DNA of 64,000 nt from Subdoligranulum variabile (GTDB lineage Bacteria; Bacillota; Clostridia; Oscillospirales; Ruminococcaceae), in the NCBI RefSeq assembly GCF_025152575.1, contig NZ_CP102293.1, positions 62,001-126,000 of the forward strand. The letters run 5' to 3'. The position numbers and the translations under genes were made by a program. Below the pieces are notes generated by a model. It was not told where the DNA came from. It made no database searches and saw only the letters and a list, made by a program, of their open reading frames with translations. Shown here in pieces: positions 47,931-56,833 of the stretch (position 1 is its first letter; the number at the start of each line of letters is the position of its first letter).

Positions 47931-49253
47931 TTACAGTGTAATGTTGCCATGCTTCTTGGCCAGACGAACCGCACGCTTGCTGGCCAGCATATCCAGCGCC
48001 TGAGCGACAGCTCCGCGGGCGCCGGCTGCTTCGCAAACCGTATCCGCAGCACCGTTCTGTACGGCAGCCTGGGCACCGCAGACCTCCTTGGCATAGGCAG
48101 CAGCCTTGGCCTTGGTAGCGTTGGCAATATTGTCGGAAGCGTAAATTTCATCCTTGTACATGACGCTGACGGCCGTCTCAGGAGCCAGCGGAGCAACGGT
48201 GCATCCCTGAACCGCCACACGCCAGTCGGCACAGGCCGCAAAGACAGTGTAAACGGGCCCGATGGCATCTCCAACGAGTACGGCAACCTTCGCCGTGGTG
48301 GCTTCTGCATACACACCGGCCATACGGGCAGCCTGACGAATGCCGCCGGCCTGGTCATCCCCTTCGCTCTTGACAAAGCCATTGGTGTTGACGACCGTCA
48401 CTACGGGAATGCTGTAGGCATCACACAGGCGGACAAAACGGGCAGCCTTCGCTGTACACTTATGGCAGATGGCATCCTTCTCCGTTGCCACAATGCCCAC
48501 CGCGCTGCCGTTGATGGTAGCCAGGGCGGTGACAATGTTTTTGCCATAGCCGCTGTAAAGCTCCACCGCACTGTCAGCGTCTGCCAAAGCAGCCACCGCA
48601 TTGGCAGCGGAATACTGGGCCGCGTTGAGGTTCTTGCTGGGCGCAGCAAAGTCAAAAAGTGCAGGCCCAGCCAGGTTGTTTGCCGGCAGCAGGGCCACAA
48701 TGCTGGCCGCCTGCTTGGCCGCCGCCACTGCATCCGCGGCCGTCACAGCTGCAACACCAGCCTTGGCAGCAAACGCAGCAGAACCCGCTCCGCCGACATT
48801 ATCCTCAGCCGTAAAAGGAGCATTCAGGAACAGCTCGGCATCCTCTGCCATAATGCAGACATCGGCTGCTGCCGCATTGATGGCGTTGGTTCCGGCACAA
48901 GTACCGGTAATCACCGCAATCTGCGGCACAACGCCGGAAACGCGAGCAATCTCCGCTGTCAAAGCAGCGGTAGCATTGAGCAGTTCCAGACCACCATCCA
49001 ACTTGGCACCGGTGGAATTGTAGAATGTAACAACGGGTGCGCCGGTCTCAGCAGCCATTTCGAGCACGCGGATATTGTTTTTGATATCCTGCACGCCAAC
49101 GGCCTCACCGTTCTCGTACACAACGTACACGCTCTGCCCATTGGCACAGCCATACGCCGCACTGACGGCGCCCTCAGTATACAGCGGCGAATATGTACCG
49201 TCGTCAAAAAATGCTGCAAGGATTTCTGCCTTGCCGGGTTTGTTTGCTGCCAT
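47931..49253 (-). CDS. divergent acyl-CoA carboxyltransferase beta-like subunit
   Basis: 440 residues, shorter than the usual ~510 of PccB/MmdA. ClpP/crotonase-fold carboxyltransferase features can be seen: a GTCAGTNAINAAAADVCIM turn, and later CTAKAARFVRLCDAYSIPVV with NTNGFV in place of the normal DVPGF. The N-terminal half is poor in usual acyl-CoA motifs. Very Ala-rich. Heads a three-gene operon with the biotin carrier and 5S-like subunit. Whether it binds an acyl-CoA or only supports the complex is not clear. Start ATG 49253 after GGGAGGTC. Confidence 0.75.
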   Translation of the reverse strand: MAANKPGKAEILAAFFDDGTYSPLYTEGAVSAAYGCANGQSVYVVYENGEAVGVQDIKNNIRVLEMAAETGAPVVTFYNSTGAKLDGGLELLNATAALTAEIARVSGVVPQIAVITGTCAGTNAINAAAADVCIMAEDAELFLNAPFTAEDNVGGAGSAAFAAKAGVAAVTAADAVAAAKQAASIVALLPANNLAGPALFDFAAPSKNLNAAQYSAANAVAALADADSAVELYSGYGKNIVTALATINGSAVGIVATEKDAICHKCTAKAARFVRLCDAYSIPVVTVVNTNGFVKSEGDDQAGGIRQAARMAGVYAEATTAKVAVLVGDAIGPVYTVFAACADWRVAVQGCTVAPLAPETAVSVMYKDEIYASDNIANATKAKAAAYAKEVCGAQAAVQNGAADTVCEAAGARGAVAQALDMLASKRAVRLAKKHGNITL

Positions 49254-49323
49254 ACAGTGACCTCCCATGATAAGACTGACTGTTTTTTGTGAAAATGTTC
49301 ATAAAAATATGTCATTTGGCACA

Positions 49324-49352
49324 ATTATACTACTTTGTGTAAAATTCCACAA
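49324..49352 (-). promoter_or_regulatory. carboxyltransferase operon promoter
   Basis: Minus strand: TTGTGG (49347-49352), 17-bp spacer, TATAAT (49324-49329), about 70 bp before the ATG. Confidence 0.75.
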
Positions 49353-49420
49353 GTAGAAACGATTCAGTTTTTCTGGATTTTTTATTCTTTTTTCGTATTT
49401 TCCGCAGCATTTTGTGCGGT

Positions 49421-50224
49421 TCAATCCTTTTTGCGAGGCAACGGGCCGGGTCTACGCGGCGCATTTTCTTCCCGAACCGGCGCAGAACGAGTGTTTTTCT
49501 GTGCCGCATTGCGCAAAGCACTGACCTCCGACTTTTTCAGTTCGCGGTACTCGCCGGGCTGCAGCATTCCCAATTTGACGGGGCCCTCCGCACTGCGTTT
49601 GAGACGTACCACCTGAAGTCCCACCGCCGAACACATCCGGCGAATCTGGCGATTGCGCCCTTCATGAAGCGTGATTTCCAGAACCGTGCGTCCCGGTTCG
49701 TCTGTTACCACATGAATGACACAGGGCTGAGTCCGTACGCCGTCGTCAAGTACCACGCCGGATGCCATCTGCACAACCTGCTCCTCGGTGGCCCGCGGAT
49801 TGACCGTCACACGGTACAGCTTACCGACGCCACCCGAAGGATGCGTCAGCAGGTTGATGAAGGCGCCATCATCGGTCATCAGCAGAAGGCCTTCGCTGTC
49901 CTTGTCAAGACGTCCCACCGGACGCAGCATGGCCGGCACATCTGCCACAAGATCCATCACCGTTTTCCGTCCCCGGTCATCGGAACGAGTCGTCAGGTAA
50001 CCGCGCGGCTTGTGCAGCATGATATAGGTATACTGGCGTTTGCGCACAATGCGCACATTCTTGCCGTCAATCGAGACCTTATCATAATCCGGGTCCATTT
50101 TATCCCCCAGGCCGACCGGACGTCCGTTGACCTTGACTTTGCCCGCCGCAATCAGCCGTTCCGCTTCGCGGCGGGAGCAGATTCCCTGATCTGCCAGCAC
50201 CTTTTGAATTCGTTGTTCTGCCAT
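49421..50224 (-). CDS. RsuA/RluB-family pseudouridine synthase
   Basis: 267 residues. S4 domain at the N-terminus (RIQKVLADQGICSRREAERLI) and the catalytic Asp in GRLDKDSEGLLLMTDDG. NRQIRRMCSAVGLQVVRLKR is the family C-terminal motif. Likely modifies 23S rRNA (RluB group). A basic Arg/Pro/Lys tail of about 30 residues follows the domain. Last gene of the scpA-scpB-gerW-rluB run. Confidence 0.93.
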   Translation of the reverse strand: MAEQRIQKVLADQGICSRREAERLIAAGKVKVNGRPVGLGDKMDPDYDKVSIDGKNVRIVRKRQYTYIMLHKPRGYLTTRSDDRGRKTVMDLVADVPAMLRPVGRLDKDSEGLLLMTDDGAFINLLTHPSGGVGKLYRVTVNPRATEEQVVQMASGVVLDDGVRTQPCVIHVVTDEPGRTVLEITLHEGRNRQIRRMCSAVGLQVVRLKRSAEGPVKLGMLQPGEYRELKKSEVSALRNAAQKNTRSAPVREENAPRRPGPLPRKKD

Positions 50225-50233
50225 GCTTACTCC

Positions 50234-50626
50234 TTATGCTTCGGACGAAGACGCTTCGTCCTTGTCCTTTTTGATCATGGCCGTAATCTTCTCCACAAGA
50301 TCCGGCAACGCGGCAATGGCGTTATCCACTGCCGTCACTTTTTCAATCAGCTGTACCGTGCGCACATTCCCGCCCGAAATAACCAGAAATGCCACAGGTG
50401 TTACCGAAACCCCGGCACCGGTCCCGCCGCCAAACATCTGCTTGTCGGATTTGGGCGCCACATCAGAGCCGCCTGACGCAAACCCAAAGGTGACACGAGA
50501 CACCGGAATAATGGTTGTAGCGCCATCCACACGGATGGGATCTCCGATAATTGTGCTGGTGTCCACCATTTCGCGAATCTTGTCGATGGTAACGCCCATA
50601 AGACCTTGAATCGGATGTTCTGCCAT
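50234..50626 (-). CDS. gerW: GerW/YtfJ-family spore protein
   Basis: 130 residues. Core GDPIRVDGATTIIPVSRVTFGFASGG and the glycine-rich GGGTGAGVSVTPVAFLV match YtfJ/GerW, needed for spore germination receptor function in Bacillus. Lies 9 bp before the rluB-like gene. Confidence 0.9.
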   Translation of the reverse strand: MAEHPIQGLMGVTIDKIREMVDTSTIIGDPIRVDGATTIIPVSRVTFGFASGGSDVAPKSDKQMFGGGTGAGVSVTPVAFLVISGGNVRTVQLIEKVTAVDNAIAALPDLVEKITAMIKKDKDEASSSEA

Positions 50627-50662
50627 AATAAACTCCTCCCAAGAATAGGTTTTATGAATGAA

Positions 50663-51397
50663 TCAGATCTTTTGTGGTTCAGGTTGTGTTTGCGGCTGAA
50701 GCAGCGGGTCTTTCCAGACACGATACAGAAGATGCAGCATCAAAATGGCGCTGGCTGACACCGTGCAGGCAATTTTTCGTTCGGCACGGCGATTACCGGT
50801 AAAATCCGGTTCCAGCCACAGGCGGTCACTTTGCAGACGAACCGTTTGCTGCACCAACGCAATCGCTGTGTTCAGGGCCGCCATTTCTGCACCGTAGGCA
50901 ATGGCCGTCTTAGCCGCATCCCCGCAGGTTACGGTCCAGAAGACATCCGCATGTCGGATGCTCATTTTAAAAATCGAATGCCGATGCAGCCACCGCATAT
51001 GCCCCAGTACACAATCCGCCAAAGCTTTCGGGTTATCTTCCAGAAGCAAAATCATTCGCTCCAGCCGTCCCATAGCGCCGGACGGAAGTTCTTCTTCCTC
51101 TTCTTCCTGCGACGGTTCCGGCGGCACGACTTCCTCTTTTGCGGCGGGCGGCGCCGGTGCTTCAGTGGCCGTTTCTTTCGGGACGTCCACTATTTTTCCT
51201 TGCTTCGGCCGGTGCATCCGATGAGACCAGACCGTACGGCGAAACGGACCGTAAACCGCCGACACCCGGAACCGATCCGGCCGATATTCCAACGCAAACC
51301 CCAACGGCAGGAGCAACGCCACAACCGCCAACACCACAAGGATCACCAGCAGAACCGCCAGAATTTTCAGCACCGCAAGCAATACAGGCATTGGCAC
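50663..51397 (-). CDS. DUF2953 membrane-anchored protein
   Basis: 244 residues. N-terminal hydrophobic helix (about 5-35), a charged Pro/Glu-rich stretch (about 70-110), then a DUF2953-type region ending ASAILMLHLLYRVWKDPL. Function unknown; it is typically found beside gerW (ytfI-ytfJ in Bacillus), as here. Start uncertain between two nearby ATGs. Confidence 0.8.
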   Translation of the reverse strand: MPMPVLLAVLKILAVLLVILVVLAVVALLLPLGFALEYRPDRFRVSAVYGPFRRTVWSHRMHRPKQGKIVDVPKETATEAPAPPAAKEEVVPPEPSQEEEEEELPSGAMGRLERMILLLEDNPKALADCVLGHMRWLHRHSIFKMSIRHADVFWTVTCGDAAKTAIAYGAEMAALNTAIALVQQTVRLQSDRLWLEPDFTGNRRAERKIACTVSASAILMLHLLYRVWKDPLLQPQTQPEPQKI

Positions 51398-51973
51398 TCA
51401 CTTCCATTCCAGCTGTTCAGCTTCGTCGTCACGATTTTCTTCCTGCACGGTTCCTCCGGCCTCATCATGCAGCGGCGGCAGATCGTTGAGACTTCCCAAT
51501 CCAAACACGCGCAAGAACGTATCCGTCACCTGAAACGCCACCGGCTTTCCGGGCAAATCCAATCGTCCCGCTTCCTCGATCAAACCTTTTTCCAGCAGTT
51601 TCGTCACAGTGGAGGAGGAATCCACTCCGCGCACCTGCTCGATGAAACTGCGAGACACCGGCTGATTGTAGGCAATGACCGACAACACTTCCAGCGCAGC
51701 CGGCGAAAGCGGCGCATTACGCCGGGTATCCAGTATTCGTTTGACCATTTCCCCGTAATAAGGGCGGGTTGTCATCTGCCAGCGGTCCGGTTCGAACCGC
51801 AGCAAAGCCAGTCCGCTTTCCTGCTCATCGTAACGCTTTTGAAGCCGTTCCAACAGTTCCTGCGCTTCCCCGACAGACAGGCGCAGCGCATCCGCCAGTC
51901 GCTCTGTTTCCACCGGTTCCGCATGAGCGAACAGCATCGCCTCCAATGCACCGATATGCTGTGCTTCATTCAT
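51398..51973 (-). CDS. scpB: segregation and condensation protein B
   Basis: 191 residues. Two winged-helix domains; IGALEAMLFAHAEPVETERLADAL and PAALEVLSVIAYNQPVSRSFIEQVRG are family hallmarks. Works with ScpA and SMC in chromosome segregation. The start overlaps the scpA end by 8 bp. Confidence 0.95.
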   Translation of the reverse strand: MNEAQHIGALEAMLFAHAEPVETERLADALRLSVGEAQELLERLQKRYDEQESGLALLRFEPDRWQMTTRPYYGEMVKRILDTRRNAPLSPAALEVLSVIAYNQPVSRSFIEQVRGVDSSSTVTKLLEKGLIEEAGRLDLPGKPVAFQVTDTFLRVFGLGSLNDLPPLHDEAGGTVQEENRDDEAEQLEWK

Positions 51974-52697
51974 GGGCTGTGCCCTCCTTTCGTCTGTGAT
52001 GGCTACGGTCCAGATCCAATGTTCCGTTATCCTCTACGCGGATACGCCCTGCACGAATCAATTCCAGCAGCGCCAGAAAAGTGGCCACATTGGTACTGCG
52101 GCTTTCCTCCCGGCTGAACAGCTGATTCATCTTGCGCAGACTCCCGCGCAGCAAGCCGCGCAGCATATGAGATACTCGGCTGGCCACCGAAACAAACGGT
52201 GCCGTCACCAACGGCTCAAAGCGTTCCTGCGTGGGCTTGCGTTTTCGAAGGCTGCGGCCCATCAAATTAAACCACGCCTGCACCAAAAGGTTGGGATCAT
52301 GACGGCGTGTATATTCAGCCGCCCCCACCAGCGGCATCGGTTCCCGTACCGCTGTATACAGGTCCCTGGCGCGGCTGCCGAGCTGGGCAGCCACCTCCTT
52401 GCAGGCGCTGTATTCGATCAGCCTTCCGGTCAATTCCGCTTTCATGCGCTCCGCTTCCGGACTGCGCGGCAACAGCAAGGCGCTCTTCATCTGCACCAGA
52501 TGAGCTGCCATATCAATGAACTCGCTGGATACATCCATGCGGTTCTGTTGCAGCGTACGGATGGCCGTTGTATATTGGTCGATCAACTCCATGATGTTCA
52601 CATCATAGAGATTCATCTTGTTCTTCCCCACCAGATACAGCAGAAGATCCAGCGGTCCTTCAAAATCTTCCAGTTTGAATGTCAGTGTTTCCTGCAA
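51966..52697 (-). CDS. scpA: segregation and condensation protein A
   Basis: 243 residues from a TTG start at 52697. Kleisin bridging the two SMC heads. N-terminal FKLEDFEGPLDLLLYLVGKNKM is conserved, and the C-terminal winged helix includes FLALLELIRAGRIRVED. The TTG lies immediately after the stop of the site-2 protease gene, so it is probably coupled by re-initiation; the longer frame from ATG 52751 overlaps that gene. Confidence 0.94.
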   Translation of the reverse strand: MQETLTFKLEDFEGPLDLLLYLVGKNKMNLYDVNIMELIDQYTTAIRTLQQNRMDVSSEFIDMAAHLVQMKSALLLPRSPEAERMKAELTGRLIEYSACKEVAAQLGSRARDLYTAVREPMPLVGAAEYTRRHDPNLLVQAWFNLMGRSLRKRKPTQERFEPLVTAPFVSVASRVSHMLRGLLRGSLRKMNQLFSREESRSTNVATFLALLELIRAGRIRVEDNGTLDLDRSHHRRKEGTAHE

Positions 52698-52699
52698 AG

Positions 52700-53365
52700 T
52701 TACCCCCAGAGCATATCTACAAAGCCCGTTGCGTCCACCATGCGATCCCAAAGAAAATCCACCGTAACGGAAAGCGGCAGATTGAGAATGCCTAAAAACA
52801 CAAGCAGCAGAACCACAAGCATAATCTGACGTTCATACCGCATGGCCTTGAAATACAGACGCTGCGGCAAAAACAGTAAGGCGATACGGCTTCCGTCGAA
52901 CGGCGGGATCGGAATCAGGTTGAACACCGCCAGACTCAGATTCATGGCCACCATATAATAAAAGAAAATGCTCACAGCAGGCACTTTTCCTCCCAGGCCG
53001 CTGTAAACAACGCATTTATATAGAATCATGGAAAACCAGGCCAGCAAAAAATTGCTGACAGGGCCGGCTGCCGCCGATACAGCCATTCCGACTTTCGGAT
53101 TTTTATAGTTTCGCACATCGATGCCAACCGGTTTTGCCCACCCCACACCGCCAATGAGCATGCAAAGCGCTCCCAGCGGATCAAAATGGCGCATAGGATT
53201 GAGCGACAGCCGCCCTGCGCGAACGGCTGTATCGTCTCCCAGCCAGTGACTGACAAGCGCATGGGCAGCCTCATGAAACGGGATGGCGATCAGCACAACA
53301 AGAGCCCGCAGCAGATAGAGTGCAATCTCATACGGCGAAAGCAAGCCGTTCAAAGGAAACACCAC
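52700..53365 (-). CDS. site-2 protease-type M50 peptidase
   Basis: 221 residues, about five membrane helices. Zinc motif HEAAH (31-35); the third ligand segment is NLIPIPPFDGSRI. Belongs to the YwhC-like S2P group usually next to scpAB. Substrate unknown. Start ATG 53365 has the ribosome site GGGGTGGTG and lies just before a plus-strand promoter region. Confidence 0.93.
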   Translation of the reverse strand: MVFPLNGLLSPYEIALYLLRALVVLIAIPFHEAAHALVSHWLGDDTAVRAGRLSLNPMRHFDPLGALCMLIGGVGWAKPVGIDVRNYKNPKVGMAVSAAAGPVSNFLLAWFSMILYKCVVYSGLGGKVPAVSIFFYYMVAMNLSLAVFNLIPIPPFDGSRIALLFLPQRLYFKAMRYERQIMLVVLLLVFLGILNLPLSVTVDFLWDRMVDATGFVDMLWG

Positions 53366-53506
53366 CCCATGGAAAGAATCACTTTATTATATCGTACAAA
53401 ATGGCGCAAAACAAGTCCTGTACCGCCAGTGGGAGAAGGGTTTTGCCCCGAATTCTCCCAAAAGGACGATTTTACAAAAAAACTTCAACTTTTTTGTGCA
53501 AAGGGC

Positions 53507-53535
53507 TTGCATTTCCGGGAAATATTCGCTATAAT
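53507..53535 (+). promoter_or_regulatory. rpmB promoter
   Basis: Plus strand: TTGCAT (53507-53512), 17-bp spacer, TATAAT (53530-53535), 33 bp before the rpmB ATG. Confidence 0.88.
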
Positions 53536-53568
53536 TGTAAAGCTATTGAAAAGGAGGTGCAAGCAATT

Positions 53569-53757
53569 ATGGCCAAATGTTCTTGCTGTGGCAAGGGTGT
53601 CACGTTCGGTATCAAGGTTTCCCATTCTCATCGTCGGAGCAACCGTACCTGGAATCCCAATGTCAAGCGCGTGAAGGCGATCGTGGACGGTTCCCCGAAG
53701 TATATCTACGCCTGCACCCGCTGCCTGCGCTCTGGTAAAGTTACCCGCGCGGTCTGA
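53569..53757 (+). CDS. rpmB: 50S ribosomal protein L28
   Basis: 62 residues. MAKCSCCGKG starts a zinc-binding form; second CxxC in YACTRCLRSGKV. VSHSHRRSNRTWNPNV is the family core. Strong ribosome site AAGGAGGTG. In Bacillus it lies next to spoVM; here the two are 20 kb apart. Confidence 0.96.
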   Translation: MAKCSCCGKGVTFGIKVSHSHRRSNRTWNPNVKRVKAIVDGSPKYIYACTRCLRSGKVTRAV

Positions 53758-53772
53758 TTGGAAAGAAAAATT

Positions 53773-53802
53773 GCCGGTCACTTCGCGTGACCGGCTTTTT
53801 CT
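53773..53802 (+). terminator. rpmB terminator
   Basis: Hairpin GCCGGTCAC-TTCGC-GTGACCGGC with a T5 run, 15 bp past the rpmB stop. Confidence 0.93.
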
Positions 53803-53831
53803 CTTTTCAGAGATTGTAAAGGAGTTTGCTT

Positions 53832-54005
53832 ATGCCGCCCCGTGACCCTATCATTTTACTAAGCTACGTCAACACCAAACTGCGTGACCGTGATGCCAGT
53901 CTGGCAATTTTCTGCGAGGAAGAGGAAGCCGATGAAGCTTCTTTGCGTGCGGCCCTTGCAGAAGTGGGATACGAATACGATCCCGCGCGTAATCAGTTTG
54001 TTTGA
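53832..54005 (+). CDS. DUF4250 protein
   Basis: 57 residues, too short for common gene callers. Sequence MPPRDPIILLSYVNTKLRD and the end GYEYDPARNQFV fit the DUF4250 family of Clostridia, which has no known role. Ribosome site GGAG 7 bp before the ATG at 53832. It is 33 bp before the ATP-grasp gene. Confidence 0.8.
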   Translation: MPPRDPIILLSYVNTKLRDRDASLAIFCEEEEADEASLRAALAEVGYEYDPARNQFV

Positions 54006-54038
54006 TCGCGCTTTGTGAGAGAGGAAGTACAACAACCC

Positions 54039-55232
54039 ATGAATTTTGTTTTCGTCAGCCCGCATTTTCCCAAAACCTACTGGAATTTTTGCGAGCGCTT
54101 GCGCCGCAACGGTGTCAATGTACTGGGCATCGGCGACGCCCCCTTCGACGAGATCCCCCACGAATTGAAAGATTGCCTGACCGAATACTATCGTGTGAAC
54201 AATCTGGGCAACTACGACGAAATGGTACGTGCTGTCGGTTACTTTACATTCCATTACGGAAAGATCGACTGGCTGGAATCCAACAACGAGTACTGGCTGG
54301 AAATGGATGCCCAGCTGCGCACCGATTTCAACATCACCACCGGTGCGCAAAACGATTTTATCGAACGCATCAAGTTCAAAAGCAAAATGAAAGACAGCTA
54401 TCGCGCAGCAGGGGTACCTGTTGCGCGTTATCACATGGTGCATACCATCGAAGCCGCTCGTGAATTCATCCGCACAGTCGGGTATCCCGTTATTGTGAAA
54501 CCGGACAACGGCTGTGGCGCAGAAGCCACCTACAAACTGAAAAACGACGAGGACCTGCAGGCGTTCTTTTCCAAACTGCCCACCATCCCTTATATTATGG
54601 AAGAGTACATCGACGGCACCATCGTAAGTTTTGACGGTGTGGCAGATTCCCATTGTGTACCGCTGTTTTATACTTCCAATGTGTTCCCCACGCCTTTGCT
54701 GGACATCGTCAGCCAGAAAGGCGATCTTGCCTACTGGACACAGAAGTCGGTACCTGCTGCACTGAAGGACGTAGGCTTTCGTACCATCAAAGCCTTTGGA
54801 GCCAAAAGCCGTTTTTTCCACTGTGAATTTTTCCAGCTGAAAAACGACAAACCAGGGCTGGGCCGCAAAGGGGATTATGTGGCGCTGGAGGTCAACATGC
54901 GCCCCGCCGGCGGTTACACCCCGGATATGATCAATTACGCAAACTCAGTAGACTGCTATCAGATTTGGGCAGATATGGTCTGCTACGACGAAGTACGGAA
55001 TCTGGATCTGAATGGCCCCAAATTCTATTGCGTATATGCCTCCCGCCGAGACTGCCACACTTACAAACATTCTCATGAACAGATCATGGCTCGCTATGGC
55101 GGCCGCATGAAAATGTGCGACGAACTGCCCCCCGCTCTTCGCCTGGATATGGGCGATCGGATGTATACCGTCAATCTGCGCACAAGCAGCGAACGGGACG
55201 CCTTCATCCGTTATGTACAGGAACGAACCTGA
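54039..55232 (+). CDS. ATP-grasp protein
   Basis: 397 residues. N-terminal Rossmann-like part (NFVFVSPHFPKTYWNFCERLRRNGVNVLG), then an ATP-grasp fold with VIVKPDNGCGAEATYKL and VALEVNMRPAGGYTPDM, the metal-binding segment. Such enzymes form a carboxyl-amine or similar bond with ATP; substrate is unknown. Start ATG 54039 is 12 bp after GAGGAAG. Co-directional with the DUF4250 gene and ends at a hairpin. Confidence 0.85.
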   Translation: MNFVFVSPHFPKTYWNFCERLRRNGVNVLGIGDAPFDEIPHELKDCLTEYYRVNNLGNYDEMVRAVGYFTFHYGKIDWLESNNEYWLEMDAQLRTDFNITTGAQNDFIERIKFKSKMKDSYRAAGVPVARYHMVHTIEAAREFIRTVGYPVIVKPDNGCGAEATYKLKNDEDLQAFFSKLPTIPYIMEEYIDGTIVSFDGVADSHCVPLFYTSNVFPTPLLDIVSQKGDLAYWTQKSVPAALKDVGFRTIKAFGAKSRFFHCEFFQLKNDKPGLGRKGDYVALEVNMRPAGGYTPDMINYANSVDCYQIWADMVCYDEVRNLDLNGPKFYCVYASRRDCHTYKHSHEQIMARYGGRMKMCDELPPALRLDMGDRMYTVNLRTSSERDAFIRYVQERT

Positions 55233-55253
55233 CGCCTTGAGCCAAACAAAATC

Positions 55254-55294
55254 ACACCCCACGGAGAACTGTGTTCTCCGCGGGGTGTAGTTTT
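55254..55294. terminator. convergent terminator
   Basis: Hairpin ACACCCCACGGAGAAC / GTTCTCCGCGGGGTGT with a TTTT run on the plus strand and A-rich flank on the other. It serves the ATP-grasp gene and probably the minus-strand operon that ends at 55299. Confidence 0.85.
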
Positions 55295-55298
55295 ATGA

Positions 55299-56807
55299 TT
55301 ATTCTTTTTCCGGCACAATCACAACGGATTCCTTGTCATAGTAAGGAGTCAGGCCCCACAGATCAGGCCCCACCGAGACATCTGTATAATACAAAAGCCA
55401 CGGGCACTCCCCTTCTCCAAGAGGCGTGATTTCAGCATTTTTCAGGGAGGGATCCTTCAAAATAGCCTCTCGCTCATCCAGCGCGTCTGCAAAAGCGGCA
55501 GCCTCCCCGCTGGCCAATTCATAAGCAGCCTCCAGACTGGTAGCGAAATGATTGTCCTGTCCCTCCTTGACGGTATGGCTGCCAATGCAGGCCATACAGG
55601 CCAACAAAACAACCGAAACCCGCGGGAGTACATGGTGGTACTTTTGCAGAAAATACTCTGCCGGCGCCAGGGAAATCATCCGCACACGTTCGATCCAGCC
55701 GAACAGCAAAAACTCGGAAACCGCAAGTCCCAGTATAAAAGTCATCCATACGACGTTCAGCAACCGTCCGGCACCGATCCCCCCCATGGTATAGGACGGC
55801 AGAAAAATCATAGCCCACATCAGCACAAACGCCCCCGCCGGACCTGCCCAGGGATGTCGGAACAACCGGTCCGGCACACAGGTGCTTTTCGCCAGGCGAT
55901 GCATGGGAAGCGCCAGCAGGACCAGCAAACACAAAAGCGGCACGTCCAGCCACCGGATCCACTCCATAGCGGCTAAAACGAAGCTTTTTACAAATGCCTC
56001 CAGCAAGCCTGCCTGGGCAAACCCCTCGGTGCGGACCCTCGTCCCGGGGGCAGTCACATTGAAAACCAGTCCGGCAACGGATGCTGCCAACGCCGGACAA
56101 AGCCAGAGATTCCGGCAGCGCAGGCACAACGCTGTCAGGAAAAGCAGCACCAGAAGATTCAGTTCCCCGACAACCTGATGGCCTCCGCCAATCACCAAGC
56201 CGATAACAACTCCCGCAGCCGCAAACAGGACACGACGATCGAAAGAAAGTCGCTCCGGCTCCAAAAGCGTGATTGCAAGCCCCGTATTGAGAACTGCAAC
56301 CGAAAAATACGGCAGATAATTCATGGCGCCGTTAAACCAGTAAAGACCTTCTACCGGCGACGGCATTCCTTCTACAAACGCAAACAGAAGTAAAACCGCC
56401 AACGCCAGCGGAAGGCGTTTCTGTGCCGGTTCCAGACGATGGACAATGAGTTTGGCGCAGCCATATAAACACAGAAACAATGGTACAAGAACGCATAGAA
56501 AAGTCAGTCCATACCACCGATTTCCAAAAATAGCGGGCTGCAGTGCCAATACAAAACCGGAGACATACAGGCCCTGCCAGTTCTGAAAGAAGTAGACCGT
56601 TGTCTCCCACGCAGCCGCCAGCAAACGCGGCCAGCTGGCACCATACTGCTGTACCACAGCATGCGTCCGTGCCGCATAGACGTAATCATCCGCAGAGGGA
56701 CGGGCATAAAATGCCAGAACCGCCGCAGGCAGCAACAGAATCACGACCAGCAGGACGAACCGACGGAGCCAGCGTTTCTGAGCCACTGCATCATGCCAAA
56801 AATCCAT
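55299..56807 (-). CDS. polytopic membrane protein, DUF6056/GT-C-like
   Basis: 502 residues, about ten hydrophobic helices. Early PSADDYVYAARTH, after the first helix, resembles the acidic loop of GT-C glycosyltransferases, and GLYWFNGAMNYLPYFSVAVL fits the DUF6056 type. A soluble tail follows (about 430-502). Probably acts on a lipid-linked sugar at the membrane, but this is a guess from fold only. Last gene of the deoB operon. Confidence 0.65.
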   Translation of the reverse strand: MDFWHDAVAQKRWLRRFVLLVVILLLPAAVLAFYARPSADDYVYAARTHAVVQQYGASWPRLLAAAWETTVYFFQNWQGLYVSGFVLALQPAIFGNRWYGLTFLCVLVPLFLCLYGCAKLIVHRLEPAQKRLPLALAVLLLFAFVEGMPSPVEGLYWFNGAMNYLPYFSVAVLNTGLAITLLEPERLSFDRRVLFAAAGVVIGLVIGGGHQVVGELNLLVLLFLTALCLRCRNLWLCPALAASVAGLVFNVTAPGTRVRTEGFAQAGLLEAFVKSFVLAAMEWIRWLDVPLLCLLVLLALPMHRLAKSTCVPDRLFRHPWAGPAGAFVLMWAMIFLPSYTMGGIGAGRLLNVVWMTFILGLAVSEFLLFGWIERVRMISLAPAEYFLQKYHHVLPRVSVVLLACMACIGSHTVKEGQDNHFATSLEAAYELASGEAAAFADALDEREAILKDPSLKNAEITPLGEGECPWLLYYTDVSVGPDLWGLTPYYDKESVVIVPEKE

Positions 56808-56833
56808 AAGAAATTCCTTGATCTTTCAGGCCG

